The notes beneath the pieces were generated by a model. The model saw nothing but the letters and a program-made list of their open reading frames with translations. It was not told the origin of the DNA and did not search any database. Positions 1-6,153 of a stretch of 9,686 nt of DNA are shown here, in pieces; the stretch's first letter is position 1, and each line of letters starts with the position of its first letter. The stretch comes from an uncultured Clostridia bacterium. GTDB taxonomy: Bacteria > Bacillota > Clostridia > Christensenellales > Aristaeellaceae. The translations under genes were made by a program, and so were the position numbers. Location of the stretch: NCBI GenBank assembly GCA_947600345.1, contig CANQGC010000092.1, forward strand, positions 1-9,686, in the 5' to 3' direction.

Positions 1-686
1 ATGGGAGCCAGTTCGGGCTCGACCTGCGCTACGCGGTGCAGCCCTCTCCCGACGGCCTGGCCCAGGCGTTCCTGATCGGGGAGGAGTTCATCGGGGGCGA
101 GCCCTGCGCCATGGTGCTGGGCGACAACATATTCTACGGCAACGGCTTCGGAGTCCAGCTTCGCAGCGCGGCGCAGAGCGCCGCCTCCGGGCGGGCCACG
201 ATCTTTGGCTACTACGTGCCGGACCCCGAGCGCTTCGGCGTGGTGGAGTTCGACGGCGAGGGGCGGGTGATCTCCGTGGAGGAGAAGCCGAAGCTTCCCA
301 AGAGCAGCTACGCGGTGACCGGGCTCTACTTCTATCCGGCGGGCGTCAGCGCCATGGCCGCGCGGGTGAGGCCCTCCGCGCGCGGCGAGCTGGAGATCAC
401 CGACCTGAACGCCATGTACCTGGATGCGGGGCTGCTGGACGTGCGGCTGCTGGGCCGGGGCTACGCCTGGCTCGACACCGGCACGATGGAGGCCCTGGCC
501 GACGCCAGCGACTTCGTGCGCGTGGTGGAGAAGCGCCAGGGCGTCACCGTCTCCGCGCCGGAGGAGGTGGCCTACGTCAACGGCTGGATCTCCAGGGAGC
601 GCCTGATGGAGTCCGCGCTCCGCTACGGCAAGAGCACCTACGGCGAGCATTTGAAGGCCGTCGCGGAAGGGCGGGTGCGCTACTGA
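1..686 (+). CDS. rmlA: Glucose-1-phosphate thymidylyltransferase RmlA, 5' end missing
   Basis: RmlA joins glucose-1-phosphate and dTTP to make dTDP-glucose, the first step of dTDP-L-rhamnose synthesis in the cytoplasm. The reading frame is already open at base 3 and begins with GSQFGLDLRY, followed by the family signature QPSPDGLAQAF. The true start therefore lies outside the window, and the GTG at 36 is an internal valine codon. Numbering from base 3, GDNIFYG places the catalytic metal-binding aspartate at residue 41, EEKP lies at 93-96 in the sugar-binding region, and WLDTG at 156-160 holds the second metal aspartate. 227 residues are visible; full-length family members have about 290, so roughly the first 65-75, with the nucleotide-binding GGxGTRL loop, are missing. 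Its TGA overlaps the rmlC ATG by one base (TGATG), which implies translational coupling. Identity is essentially certain from the motifs and the rml neighbours. Confidence 0.97.
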   Translation, partial: GSQFGLDLRYAVQPSPDGLAQAFLIGEEFIGGEPCAMVLGDNIFYGNGFGVQLRSAAQSAASGRATIFGYYVPDPERFGVVEFDGEGRVISVEEKPKLPKSSYAVTGLYFYPAGVSAMAARVRPSARGELEITDLNAMYLDAGLLDVRLLGRGYAWLDTGTMEALADASDFVRVVEKRQGVTVSAPEEVAYVNGWISRERLMESALRYGKSTYGEHLKAVAEGRVRY

Positions 687-1264
687 TGCGAAGGATCGAT
701 ACGAAGCTTCCCGGCGTCTGCATCGTCGAGCCGGAGCTGCACGGCGACGCCCGCGGCTGGTTCATGGAGACCTACTCCACGGCGGCGATGCGCGCGATCG
801 GCATCGACGCGGCGTTCGTGCAGGACAACCAGAGCTTCTCCGCCGGCAGGGGCACGCTGCGCGGCATCCACTTCCAGAACGAACCCATGGCCCAGGCCAA
901 GCTGGTGCGCGTGGTGCGCGGCGCGGTGCTGGACGTGGCGGTCGATCTGCGCAGGGGCTCGCCCACCTACCGCCAATGGGTGGCCGTGGAGCTGAGCGCG
1001 GAGAACAGGCGCATGCTCTACATACCCCGCGGCTTCGGCCACGGCTTCGTGACGCTCACGGACGAGGCGAATTTCTGCTACAAGGTGGACAACCTGTACT
1101 GCCCGGAGCTCGACCGGGGCGTCCGCTGGAACGATCCCTCCATCGGCGTGGACTGGGGCGTGGAGGATCCGATCCTCTCGAAGAAGGACATGAACTCGCC
1201 GCTCCTGGCGGACAGCGATTGCAACTTCGTCTATGAGGGGAGCGAGGAGGAGGGCGGCGCATGA
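686..1264 (+). CDS. rmlC: dTDP-4-dehydrorhamnose 3,5-epimerase RmlC
   Basis: RmlC epimerises C3 and C5 of dTDP-4-keto-6-deoxyglucose to give dTDP-4-keto-L-rhamnose. The 192-residue product has normal family length and the cupin core is complete: DNQSFSAGRGTLRGIHFQ at 47-64, AKLVRVVRGAVLDVAVDLR at 71-89, and YIPRGFGHGF at 112-121. Expected active-site residues are present: His62 in RGIHFQ, Lys72 in AKLVRV, Tyr132 in CYKVDN, and Asp168 in SKKD, which corresponds to the aspartate of the His-Asp dyad described for Salmonella RmlC. The ATG at 686 overlaps the rmlA stop by one base, and its TGA overlaps the rmlB ATG as ATGA. The acidic tail EEEGG is written with codons that also form the AGGAGGAGG ribosome site for rmlB. 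It sits between rmlA and rmlB, so all rml genes are probably one transcript. Confidence 0.97.
   Translation: MRRIDTKLPGVCIVEPELHGDARGWFMETYSTAAMRAIGIDAAFVQDNQSFSAGRGTLRGIHFQNEPMAQAKLVRVVRGAVLDVAVDLRRGSPTYRQWVAVELSAENRRMLYIPRGFGHGFVTLTDEANFCYKVDNLYCPELDRGVRWNDPSIGVDWGVEDPILSKKDMNSPLLADSDCNFVYEGSEEEGGA
1245..1253 (+). promoter_or_regulatory. Strong Shine-Dalgarno for rmlB inside the rmlC tail
   Basis: AGGAGGAGG lies 7 bases before the ATG at 1261 when its right-hand AGGAGG is used. It encodes glutamates near the rmlC C-terminus. It supports the ATG at 1261 as the rmlB start and an independent, strong initiation site within the operon in addition to stop/start coupling. Confidence 0.75.
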
Positions 1265-2280
1265 CGATACTCGTGACCGGCGGCGCCGGCTTCATCGGCG
1301 CGAACTTCATTCGATATTGGCTGGACGCCCATCCGCTCGACCGCGTGGTCTGCCTGGACAAGCTCACCTACGCGGGGAACCTCTCCACACTGCGGCCGCT
1401 GCTGGGGCGGGAGAACTTCCGCTTCGTCCGGGGCGACATCTGCGACCGGGATGCGGTGGACGCGCTGTTCGAGGAGGAGCGGCCCGGGGTGGTCGTGAAC
1501 TTCGCGGCGGAGAGCCACGTGGACCGCTCCATCGAGGACCCGGGCGTATTTCTGCGCACCAACGTGCTGGGCGCAGGCGTGCTGATGGACGCCTGCCGCA
1601 AGTTCGGCGCGCGCCGCTTCCACCAGGTCTCCACCGACGAGGTCTATGGCGATTTGCCGCTGGACCGGCCCGATCTGCTGTTCAGCGAGACCACACCCAT
1701 CCACGCCAGCTCCCCCTACTCGGCGTCCAAGGCGTCGGCGGATCTGCTGGCGCTGGCGTACTTCCGAACCTACGGCCTGCCGGTGACGATCAGCCGCTGC
1801 TCCAACAACTACGGGCCCTACCAGTTCCCGGAGAAGCTGATTCCGCTGATGATCGCCAACGCCCTGGCGGACAGGGAGCTTCCGGTGTACGGCACGGGCG
1901 AGAACGTGCGCGACTGGCTCTACGTAGAGGACCACTGCCGGGCCATCGACGCGATCCTCTCCGGCGGCAGGCCCGGCGAGATCTTCAACGTGGGCGGACA
2001 CAACGAGATGCGCAATATCGACATCGTGCGGCTCATTCTGCGCAGGCTGGGCAAGCCGGAGTCGCTGATTCGCTTCGTGGCCGACCGCAAGGGCCACGAC
2101 CTGCGCTACGCCATCGACCCGGCGAAGATTCACGCGGAGCTCGGCTGGCTGCCGGAGACGCGCTTCGAGGACGGCATCGCGCGGACCGTGGACTGGTATC
2201 TGGAGAACCGGGGCTGGTGGGAGGAGATCGTCTCCGGCGAGTACCGGAACTACTACGAGAGGATGTACGGCGGAAGATGA
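1261..2280 (+). CDS. rmlB: dTDP-glucose 4,6-dehydratase RmlB
   Basis: RmlB oxidises dTDP-glucose at C4 and removes water across C5-C6, using tightly bound NAD+, to give dTDP-4-keto-6-deoxyglucose. The 339-residue protein is a complete extended short-chain dehydrogenase. The Rossmann glycine motif TGGAGFIG is at residues 6-13, STDEVYGD at 124-131 contains the Thr-Asp-Glu catalytic triad (Asp126 and Glu127 act in dehydration), and YSASK at 153-157 holds the catalytic Tyr153 and Lys157. RCSNNYGPYQFPEKLIP at 179-195 and DWLYVEDH at 218-225 are further family signatures. Length is typical (about 330-360). The start at 1261 is set by the N-terminal beta strand MTILVTGG and the strong ribosome site just upstream. 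It overlaps rmlC and rmlD by four bases (ATGA) at each end. Confidence 0.98.
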   Translation: MTILVTGGAGFIGANFIRYWLDAHPLDRVVCLDKLTYAGNLSTLRPLLGRENFRFVRGDICDRDAVDALFEEERPGVVVNFAAESHVDRSIEDPGVFLRTNVLGAGVLMDACRKFGARRFHQVSTDEVYGDLPLDRPDLLFSETTPIHASSPYSASKASADLLALAYFRTYGLPVTISRCSNNYGPYQFPEKLIPLMIANALADRELPVYGTGENVRDWLYVEDHCRAIDAILSGGRPGEIFNVGGHNEMRNIDIVRLILRRLGKPESLIRFVADRKGHDLRYAIDPAKIHAELGWLPETRFEDGIARTVDWYLENRGWWEEIVSGEYRNYYERMYGGR

Positions 2281-3161
2281 GGGTTTTCGTTACGGGCGTG
2301 GCCGGACAGCTGGGCCACGACGTGGTGAATGAATTGCGCGGGCGCGGCCACGAGGCCATCGGCAGCGACCTGCTGCCGTGGCCGGATCGCGTGGCGCTGG
2401 ACATCACCGGCGCGGAAGAGGTGTCGCGGGTGATTTCGGAGCTTCGGCCGGATGCCATCGTGCACTGCGCCGCCTGGACGGCGGTGGACGCCGCCGAGGA
2501 GCCGGAGAACCGGGAGAAGGTGCGCGCCATCAACGCCGATGGCACGGCGAACGTCGCCCGGGCCGCGGCGGAGGCGGGCGCGAAGCTGGTCTACCTGAGC
2601 ACGGACTACGTGTTCGACGGGAGCGGAACCGCGCCCTGGAGGCCGGACTGCGCGGACTTCGCGCCGCTGAACTACTACGGCGAGACCAAGCTGGCGGGCG
2701 AGCGGGTGGTTCGCGCGGCGACGCAGAGGCACTTCATCGTGCGCATCGCCTGGGTGTTCGGCTTGAACGGCAAGAACTTCGTGCGCACGATGTTGCGGCT
2801 GGGCCGGGAGCGGGGCAGCGTCCGCGTGGTGAACGATCAGATCGGCACGCCGACGTACACCTGCGACCTGGCGCGGCTGCTGGTGGACATGCTCGAGACG
2901 GAGCGCTACGGCACCTACCACGCCACCAACGAGGGCGGCTACATCTCCTGGGCGGAGTTCGCGCGGGAGATCTTCCGGCAGGCCGGGCTGGACGCCGAGG
3001 TCGTCCCGGTGACGACGGCGGAGTACGGCCTGTCCAGGGCCGCCCGCCCCTTCAACAGCCGGTTGGATAAGTCCAAGCTGGCGGAGCGCGGCTTCGAGCC
3101 GCTGCCGGACTGGCGCGACGCGCTGGCGAGGTACCTGCGGGAAACGGGGGAGAGCGCATGA
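2277..3161 (+). CDS. rmlD: dTDP-4-dehydrorhamnose reductase RmlD
   Basis: RmlD reduces dTDP-4-keto-L-rhamnose with NAD(P)H to dTDP-L-rhamnose, the last step of the pathway. The ATG at 2277, overlapping the rmlB stop as ATGA, gives a 294-residue product of normal length starting MRVFVTGVAGQLG, with the Rossmann glycines at 7, 10 and 13. HCAAWTAVDAAE at 63-74, STDYVFDG at 108-115 and YYGETKLAGE at 133-142 (catalytic Tyr134 and Lys138) are hallmark motifs. IAWVFG at 157-162 and DQIGTPTYT at 187-195 are also typical. The frame stays open upstream as far as about 1233, but that part lies antisense-free under rmlB in another frame and shows no family similarity, so it is not part of the gene. Its stop overlaps the next start as ATGA. 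Confidence 0.97.
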   Translation: MRVFVTGVAGQLGHDVVNELRGRGHEAIGSDLLPWPDRVALDITGAEEVSRVISELRPDAIVHCAAWTAVDAAEEPENREKVRAINADGTANVARAAAEAGAKLVYLSTDYVFDGSGTAPWRPDCADFAPLNYYGETKLAGERVVRAATQRHFIVRIAWVFGLNGKNFVRTMLRLGRERGSVRVVNDQIGTPTYTCDLARLLVDMLETERYGTYHATNEGGYISWAEFAREIFRQAGLDAEVVPVTTAEYGLSRAARPFNSRLDKSKLAERGFEPLPDWRDALARYLRETGESA

Positions 3162-3934
3162 TCTACATCATGGCCCACAAGGCCTTCGACGCGCCACAGC
3201 TGCCCGGCTACGCGCCGCTGCAGGTGGGCGCGGCGCTGCACGACGACCTCGGCTGGCTGCGCGACGACGCGGGGGAGAACATCTCCGCGAAGAACCCCTA
3301 CTACTGCGAGCTGACCGGGCTCTACTGGGTCTGGAGGAATCGGGACGACGAGGTCAAGGGCCTGGTTCACTACCGCCGCTACTTCACCCGCAGCGCCCTC
3401 AGCGGCGGCTTCGACGGCATACTGCCCTTCGATGCGCTCGCCGCCGCGCTGCAGGGCGCCGACATCGTCGTGCCGGCGCGCAAGCACAACCACATCGCGA
3501 ACCGGGAGCACCTGCTGGCGTCCGGAAGGGTGAAGGAGCGCTACTTTGACGCGATGCGGGAGGTCGTGGAGGAGCGCTGGCCGGAGTACCTCGGGGACTT
3601 TGACGCTTACTTCGCGGCGAACACGGGGCACTTCATGAACATGATGGTTGCCCGGCGGGAGCTGTTTGACGCCTACTGCGCCTGGCTGTTCGACATACTC
3701 TTCGCGCTGGAATCGCGCATCGCGCAGCGCTATCCCCAGGACGATCCCAAGCGCCTCTACGGCTACCTGTCGGAGCGGCTGCTGAACGTGTACATCGCCC
3801 ACAACGGCCTGCGCGCCGCCCAGCGCCCGGTGGCAAACCTGGACCAGAGCCTTTACTGGCGCTGGCGCATGCTGCGCCGAAACTACACGAACCGACTGCG
3901 CTTCCTGCTGTGGAAGCGCAAGCACGGGAAATAG
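3158..3934 (+). CDS. DUF4422-type glycosyltransferase, surface polysaccharide synthesis
   Basis: The 258-residue product matches the pattern I know for DUF4422 proteins, putative glycosyltransferases found in capsule and exopolysaccharide clusters. Visible signatures are an N-terminal MIYIMAHKAFD, then GENISAKNPYYCELTGLYWVWRN at about 39-61 (family core NIS-KN-YCELT-YW-W), GLVHYRRYF at 68-76, and DIVVPARKHN at 102-111. HFMNMMV at 158-164 is followed by a Tyr/Arg-rich C-terminal part ending in basic residues. No signal peptide or clear transmembrane helix is seen, so it probably works on the cytoplasmic face of the membrane. The ATG at 3158 overlaps the rmlD stop (ATGA); an in-frame ATG at 3170 is less likely because coupling and the first beta strand favour 3158. 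Being last in the rml operon suggests transfer of rhamnose or a sugar of the same glycan, but donor and acceptor cannot be read from the sequence. Confidence 0.85.
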   Translation: MIYIMAHKAFDAPQLPGYAPLQVGAALHDDLGWLRDDAGENISAKNPYYCELTGLYWVWRNRDDEVKGLVHYRRYFTRSALSGGFDGILPFDALAAALQGADIVVPARKHNHIANREHLLASGRVKERYFDAMREVVEERWPEYLGDFDAYFAANTGHFMNMMVARRELFDAYCAWLFDILFALESRIAQRYPQDDPKRLYGYLSERLLNVYIAHNGLRAAQRPVANLDQSLYWRWRMLRRNYTNRLRFLLWKRKHGK

Positions 3935-3942
3935 AAGGGCGC

Positions 3943-3983
3943 GGGAAGGAAACCGAGGGGAAGGAAAGCGATCGGGAAGGAAA
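3943..3983 (+). repeat. Three tandem copies of GGGAAGGAAA, 15-16 base period
   Basis: The exact decamer GGGAAGGAAA occurs at 3943-3952, 3958-3967 and 3974-3983, so the units are spaced 15 and 16 bases apart. The array fills most of the space between the stop of the glycosyltransferase gene and the terminator hairpin. It is almost pure purine on the + strand. It could be replication slippage, an mRNA 3' element or a binding site; nothing here decides between these. Confidence 0.7.
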
Positions 3984-3987
3984 AGGG

Positions 3988-4021
3988 AGCGCCGCCGCGG
4001 CACGCGCCGCGGCGGCGCTTT
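3988..4021. terminator. GC-rich hairpin, probable bidirectional terminator between convergent genes
   Basis: GCGCCGCCGCGG (3989-4000) pairs perfectly with CCGCGGCGGCGC (4007-4018) around a 6-base loop, and A3988-T4019 extends the stem to 13 pairs. On the + strand it is followed by only a short TTT. On the - strand it is followed by CCCTTTT, a better U-tract. It sits between the + strand gene ending at 3934 and the - strand gene ending at 4067, so it can serve both as an intrinsic terminator. Confidence 0.85.
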
Positions 4022-4066
4022 GCGTCCAATGCGCTCGGAGGCCTTAGTGAATCCCCTGGGATTTGC

Positions 4067-5446
4067 TTACGCGTCCAGGTCGATGTACCGGGCGATCAGC
4101 ATCGGGTAGTATTCGTTGCGGTAGAAGTATCTGCCGGCGACGTCCGCGTAGGCGGTGTACTTCGGGCCCATGGTCGGGGAGGCGAGCGTGGTGTCGTTCT
4201 GCAGGGCGACGTACTGGGGCTCGCCCGTCGTGCTCACATCCATGATCATGTACTGCTTGCCGTCGTCCCCGGTGAGCACGTCCACGATGGGGCCGGTGCA
4301 CTTGAACACCCGCGTCAGCCAGGTCTCGTAGTACTTGCGCAGCTCCTCGTAGTCCATCTTCCAGGCGTTCGCGGCGTAGCGGCCCAGCGTGGGCTTGTAG
4401 TTGACGGTGAAGGTGACCACCGCGTCGTTGCGGCCCTCCATGCTGGCGCGGAAGCGGATCACGTTCTCGCCCAGGTCCTCCACCAGCGCGATGAAGCTGA
4501 ACTCGCCGGTGGCCATATCCTGAATCAGGCTCTCCTCGATGTAGTCCGTATCCACGCTGATGACCGCGCCGGGCTCGCACTTGCCCTTGATGGTCATCGT
4601 GTTCTCACTGGTGCGGGTGGAAACTTCCTCGTCGAGCTCGATCTCGATGTCGTACTTCTGGCGGTAGATGGTCACGTCGCGGCGGACCTCCTTGTGCTGG
4701 GGGGTGCGCACGATGATGGTGTAGGTGTTGTCGCCGATGGGCTCCACGCTGACCTTGCCCTCGAAGTCGCCCGCGCGGTCTATGCGGTCGGTCACGTCCG
4801 TGCCGTTGACGAACACGCTGCTACCGGCCACCACGTTGAATTCCAGCGGGTAGCTGGAGGTGACAACGTTCACGCCGTCCTGCTCGGGACTGATGACCGT
4901 GAGCGGCGATTCGGGCACGTCGATGTTGTAGTTGACCACCGGCAGGCGGATCTGGGCGCCGCTCTGCTTCATCAGCACGGGCGCGAAGGTGATCTCCGCG
5001 TAGTCGTAGTCGCTCACGTCGCCGTAGAACCAGTCGGCGTCGGCGATCTCCAGGCGGGCGACGCCGCCGCAGATCGAGAGGCTCTTGTCGATCTCGGGCA
5101 GGTAGACCACGTCGCCGTCCTCGCCGTAGAACACCAGCGCGTGGCCCTGGCGGCCGTCGGCCATGTTCACCAGGTTGAGCGTGGGCGTGTACGCGCCGCG
5201 AGTGTAGAGCCGCTTCAGCTTGTAGCTGTCGATCCAGGAGACCACCTTGTAGGCGCTCACGCAGACGGCCACGATGCTGACGAGCACGCCGATGGCGATC
5301 ATCCACCGGCGCAGCTTGGCATGCTTCGCCCGCTCGAGCTGCTGTTGCAGCTCGGCCTCCTCACCGACGTTTGGCAGCGGCTGTTTGCATACGTCGCAGT
5401 AGAGCGCGTTGTCGGGGCATTCGCTCCCGCAATAAGGGCACTTCAA
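4067..5446 (-). CDS. Zinc-ribbon membrane protein with Ig-like repeats and C-terminal OB-like domain
   Basis: The function is not known to me. With a TTG start at 5446 the product has 459 residues. CPYC at 3-6 and CDVC at 17-20 form a four-cysteine zinc ribbon, followed by a charged, glutamine-rich linker (25-47, possibly a short coiled coil). One transmembrane helix follows at about 48-70 with Arg/Lys on its N-terminal side, which predicts the ribbon inside and the rest outside the cell. Residues about 180-262 and 265-350 look like two beta-rich Ig-like modules (EPGAVISVD and GEFSF patterns as in bacterial Ig/glucodextranase-B-like repeats). The tail, about 360-459, with FKCTGPIVDVL, YMIMDVS and YTAYADVAGRYFY, looks like an OB-type beta barrel of the tRNA_anti-like class. 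The domain fold calls are by eye. The gene is monocistronic, convergent to the rhamnose operon and divergent from the desulfurase operon. A TTG at 5503 in the same frame is an alternative start but would place residues before the ribosome site. Confidence 0.85.
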   Translation of the reverse strand: MKCPYCGSECPDNALYCDVCKQPLPNVGEEAELQQQLERAKHAKLRRWMIAIGVLVSIVAVCVSAYKVVSWIDSYKLKRLYTRGAYTPTLNLVNMADGRQGHALVFYGEDGDVVYLPEIDKSLSICGGVARLEIADADWFYGDVSDYDYAEITFAPVLMKQSGAQIRLPVVNYNIDVPESPLTVISPEQDGVNVVTSSYPLEFNVVAGSSVFVNGTDVTDRIDRAGDFEGKVSVEPIGDNTYTIIVRTPQHKEVRRDVTIYRQKYDIEIELDEEVSTRTSENTMTIKGKCEPGAVISVDTDYIEESLIQDMATGEFSFIALVEDLGENVIRFRASMEGRNDAVVTFTVNYKPTLGRYAANAWKMDYEELRKYYETWLTRVFKCTGPIVDVLTGDDGKQYMIMDVSTTGEPQYVALQNDTTLASPTMGPKYTAYADVAGRYFYRNEYYPMLIARYIDLDA

Positions 5447-5456
5447 GTTTACATTT

Positions 5457-5462
5457 CCTCCT
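5457..5462 (-). promoter_or_regulatory. Shine-Dalgarno AGGAGG that sets the TTG start at 5446
   Basis: Read on the - strand, AGGAGG is followed by 10 bases and then TTG AAG TGC, directly ahead of the zinc ribbon cysteines. An ATG only two bases after AGGAGG is immediately followed by TAA and is in another frame, so it cannot start the protein. No ATG or GTG start is available in frame nearby, making TTG the best choice. Confidence 0.7.
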
Positions 5463-5536
5463 GGATTCGTAGAACATACAAATATTCGACCGCCGGAGGG
5501 CAAATTCCTGCCGGGAAATAAATGTTTCCACCGAAT

Positions 5537-5548
5537 TCATAATTATGA
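5537..5548. repeat. Perfect 12-base palindrome in the divergent promoter region
   Basis: TCATAATTATGA is its own reverse complement. It lies in the AT-rich gap between divergently transcribed genes, with its centre about 34 bases before the middle of the -10 element at 5574-5579. A shorter inverted repeat, GGAAA (5514-5518) with TTTCC (5525-5529), lies just to its left. The position fits an operator, but each strand of the palindrome also contains CATAAT, a near -10 hexamer, so chance in AT-rich DNA is possible. Confidence 0.45.
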
Positions 5549-5570
5549 CGTATCGGAGAAGGAAAATCTA

Positions 5571-5579
5571 TGCTATAAT
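5571..5579 (+). promoter_or_regulatory. Extended -10 promoter for the desulfurase/thiI operon
   Basis: TGCTATAAT is a perfect TGn-TATAAT extended -10 element for the housekeeping sigma factor. No good -35 hexamer is found 16-18 bases upstream, which is tolerated by extended -10 promoters. Transcription would start near 5586, about 25 bases before the ATG at 5611, leaving room for the GGAGG ribosome site. It rules out the further upstream in-frame codons at 5545 and 5578 as starts. Confidence 0.65.
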
Positions 5580-5596
5580 GAAAAAAGAGTTTAGAT

Positions 5597-5601
5597 GGAG
5601 G
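5597..5601 (+). promoter_or_regulatory. Shine-Dalgarno GGAGG that sets the start at 5611
   Basis: GGAGG lies 9 bases before ATG 5611 and downstream of the predicted transcription start, whereas the earlier in-frame ATGs at 5545 and 5578 lie upstream of or inside the -10 element. Confidence 0.75.
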
Positions 5602-5610
5602 CGCGCGAAA

Positions 5611-6153
5611 ATGGATAATTATTTTGAGCAAAACGTCGCCGGGGAGCGCGGTCCCCGGGAGCAGATTCTCTACGGAGGCTGTTGGGCGGCCATGGTGCTG
5701 CTGGGGCTGTTCGCGCTGATCTCCGCCGTGAACATCCTCCAGATTTCCGAAAGCGGCATGCGCATCAGCTGGATCAATGTGATACTGACGCTGGTCGGCG
5801 GCGCGCTGACCTTCCTCTGCTACCGCGTGAAGGACGCCGTCTACCGGGAGTTTGACTACATCCTCTGGAACAGCGAGCTCGAGGTGTGCGGGGTATACAA
5901 CCGCCGCCGCAGAAAGAAGCTCGGCACCATCCCGCTGGGCAAGCTGACCGCCTGGGGCCCGGCGGACGCGATGGCGGGGCCGATGCACGGTGCGCGGAAG
6001 CGGAACTGGTTTGTGCACGCGGACAGAGCCTGGTGCGTGGTCTATCCCGGCGATTCGGGCAAGGAGGCCGCGATGCTGGAGCTGAGCGAGGAGATGTGCA
6101 AGCAGATTCGCGCCATCGGCAGGGCCGTGCGCGACGCGGAGGTCAAGCCGTGA
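5611..6153 (+). CDS. Two-helix membrane protein with PH-like C-terminal part, DUF6106-like
   Basis: The function is unknown. The 180-residue product starts MDNYFEQNV, which resembles the start of DUF6106 proteins, uncharacterised and known mainly from Clostridia; I hold this assignment loosely. Two hydrophobic segments, about 22-44 and 52-72, are separated by the short polar loop SESGMRISW, suggesting a helical hairpin with both ends on the cytoplasmic side. After it comes a basic stretch (RRRRKK at 98-103) and a beta-rich region, about 80-165 (FDYILWNSELEVCGVY, NWFVHADRAWCVVYPG), ending in a helix, LELSEEMCKQIRAIGRAV. That arrangement recalls bacterial PH-like (bPH) membrane proteins. The gene is the first of an operon; its last codons hold the GGAGG site for the desulfurase gene and the two overlap by four bases (GTGA), so production of the two is probably coupled. 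Confidence 0.8.
   Translation: MDNYFEQNVAGERGPREQILYGGCWAAMVLLGLFALISAVNILQISESGMRISWINVILTLVGGALTFLCYRVKDAVYREFDYILWNSELEVCGVYNRRRRKKLGTIPLGKLTAWGPADAMAGPMHGARKRNWFVHADRAWCVVYPGDSGKEAAMLELSEEMCKQIRAIGRAVRDAEVKP
6138..6142 (+). promoter_or_regulatory. Shine-Dalgarno GGAGG for the GTG start at 6150
   Basis: GGAGG is 7 bases before GTG 6150, within the end of the preceding gene. It decides the start of the cysteine desulfurase: the frame is open upstream to about 5886, but only from 6150 does it read MIAYLDNSATT, the conserved N-terminus of the family. Confidence 0.8.

Noticed and set aside
36..686. GTG at 36 as the start of the first gene
   Set aside because: The frame upstream to base 3 continues RmlA conserved sequence (GSQFGLDLRYA), so the gene is cut by the window edge rather than starting there.
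1233..2276. In-frame open extension of rmlD upstream through rmlB
   Set aside because: The extension is Arg/Gly/Ala-rich with no motifs, while rmlB in the other frame is complete. The ATGA junction at 2277 and the MRVFVTG Rossmann start define rmlD.
4050..4063. AATCCC-CT-GGGATT inverted repeat just after the stop of the zinc-ribbon gene
   Set aside because: The arms are six bases with only two between them, so the usable stem is about four pairs, and no T-run follows. The GC hairpin at 3988-4021 is a far better terminator.
5473..5503. Possible - strand promoter TTGCCC (5498-5503) with TATGTT (5473-5478)
   Set aside because: Both hexamers are poor matches and the 19-base spacer is long; the zinc-ribbon gene must have a promoter here, but I cannot place it with confidence.
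4694..5521. A 275-codon + strand frame opposite the zinc-ribbon gene
   Set aside because: The composition is His/Val/Ala-rich and low in information, with no motif; the - strand protein has a zinc ribbon, a transmembrane helix and a ribosome site.
5545..5610. Upstream starts for the two-helix membrane protein at ATG 5545 or 5578
   Set aside because: They lie upstream of or within the TATAAT element and lack a ribosome site; ATG 5611 has GGAGG at 9 bases.
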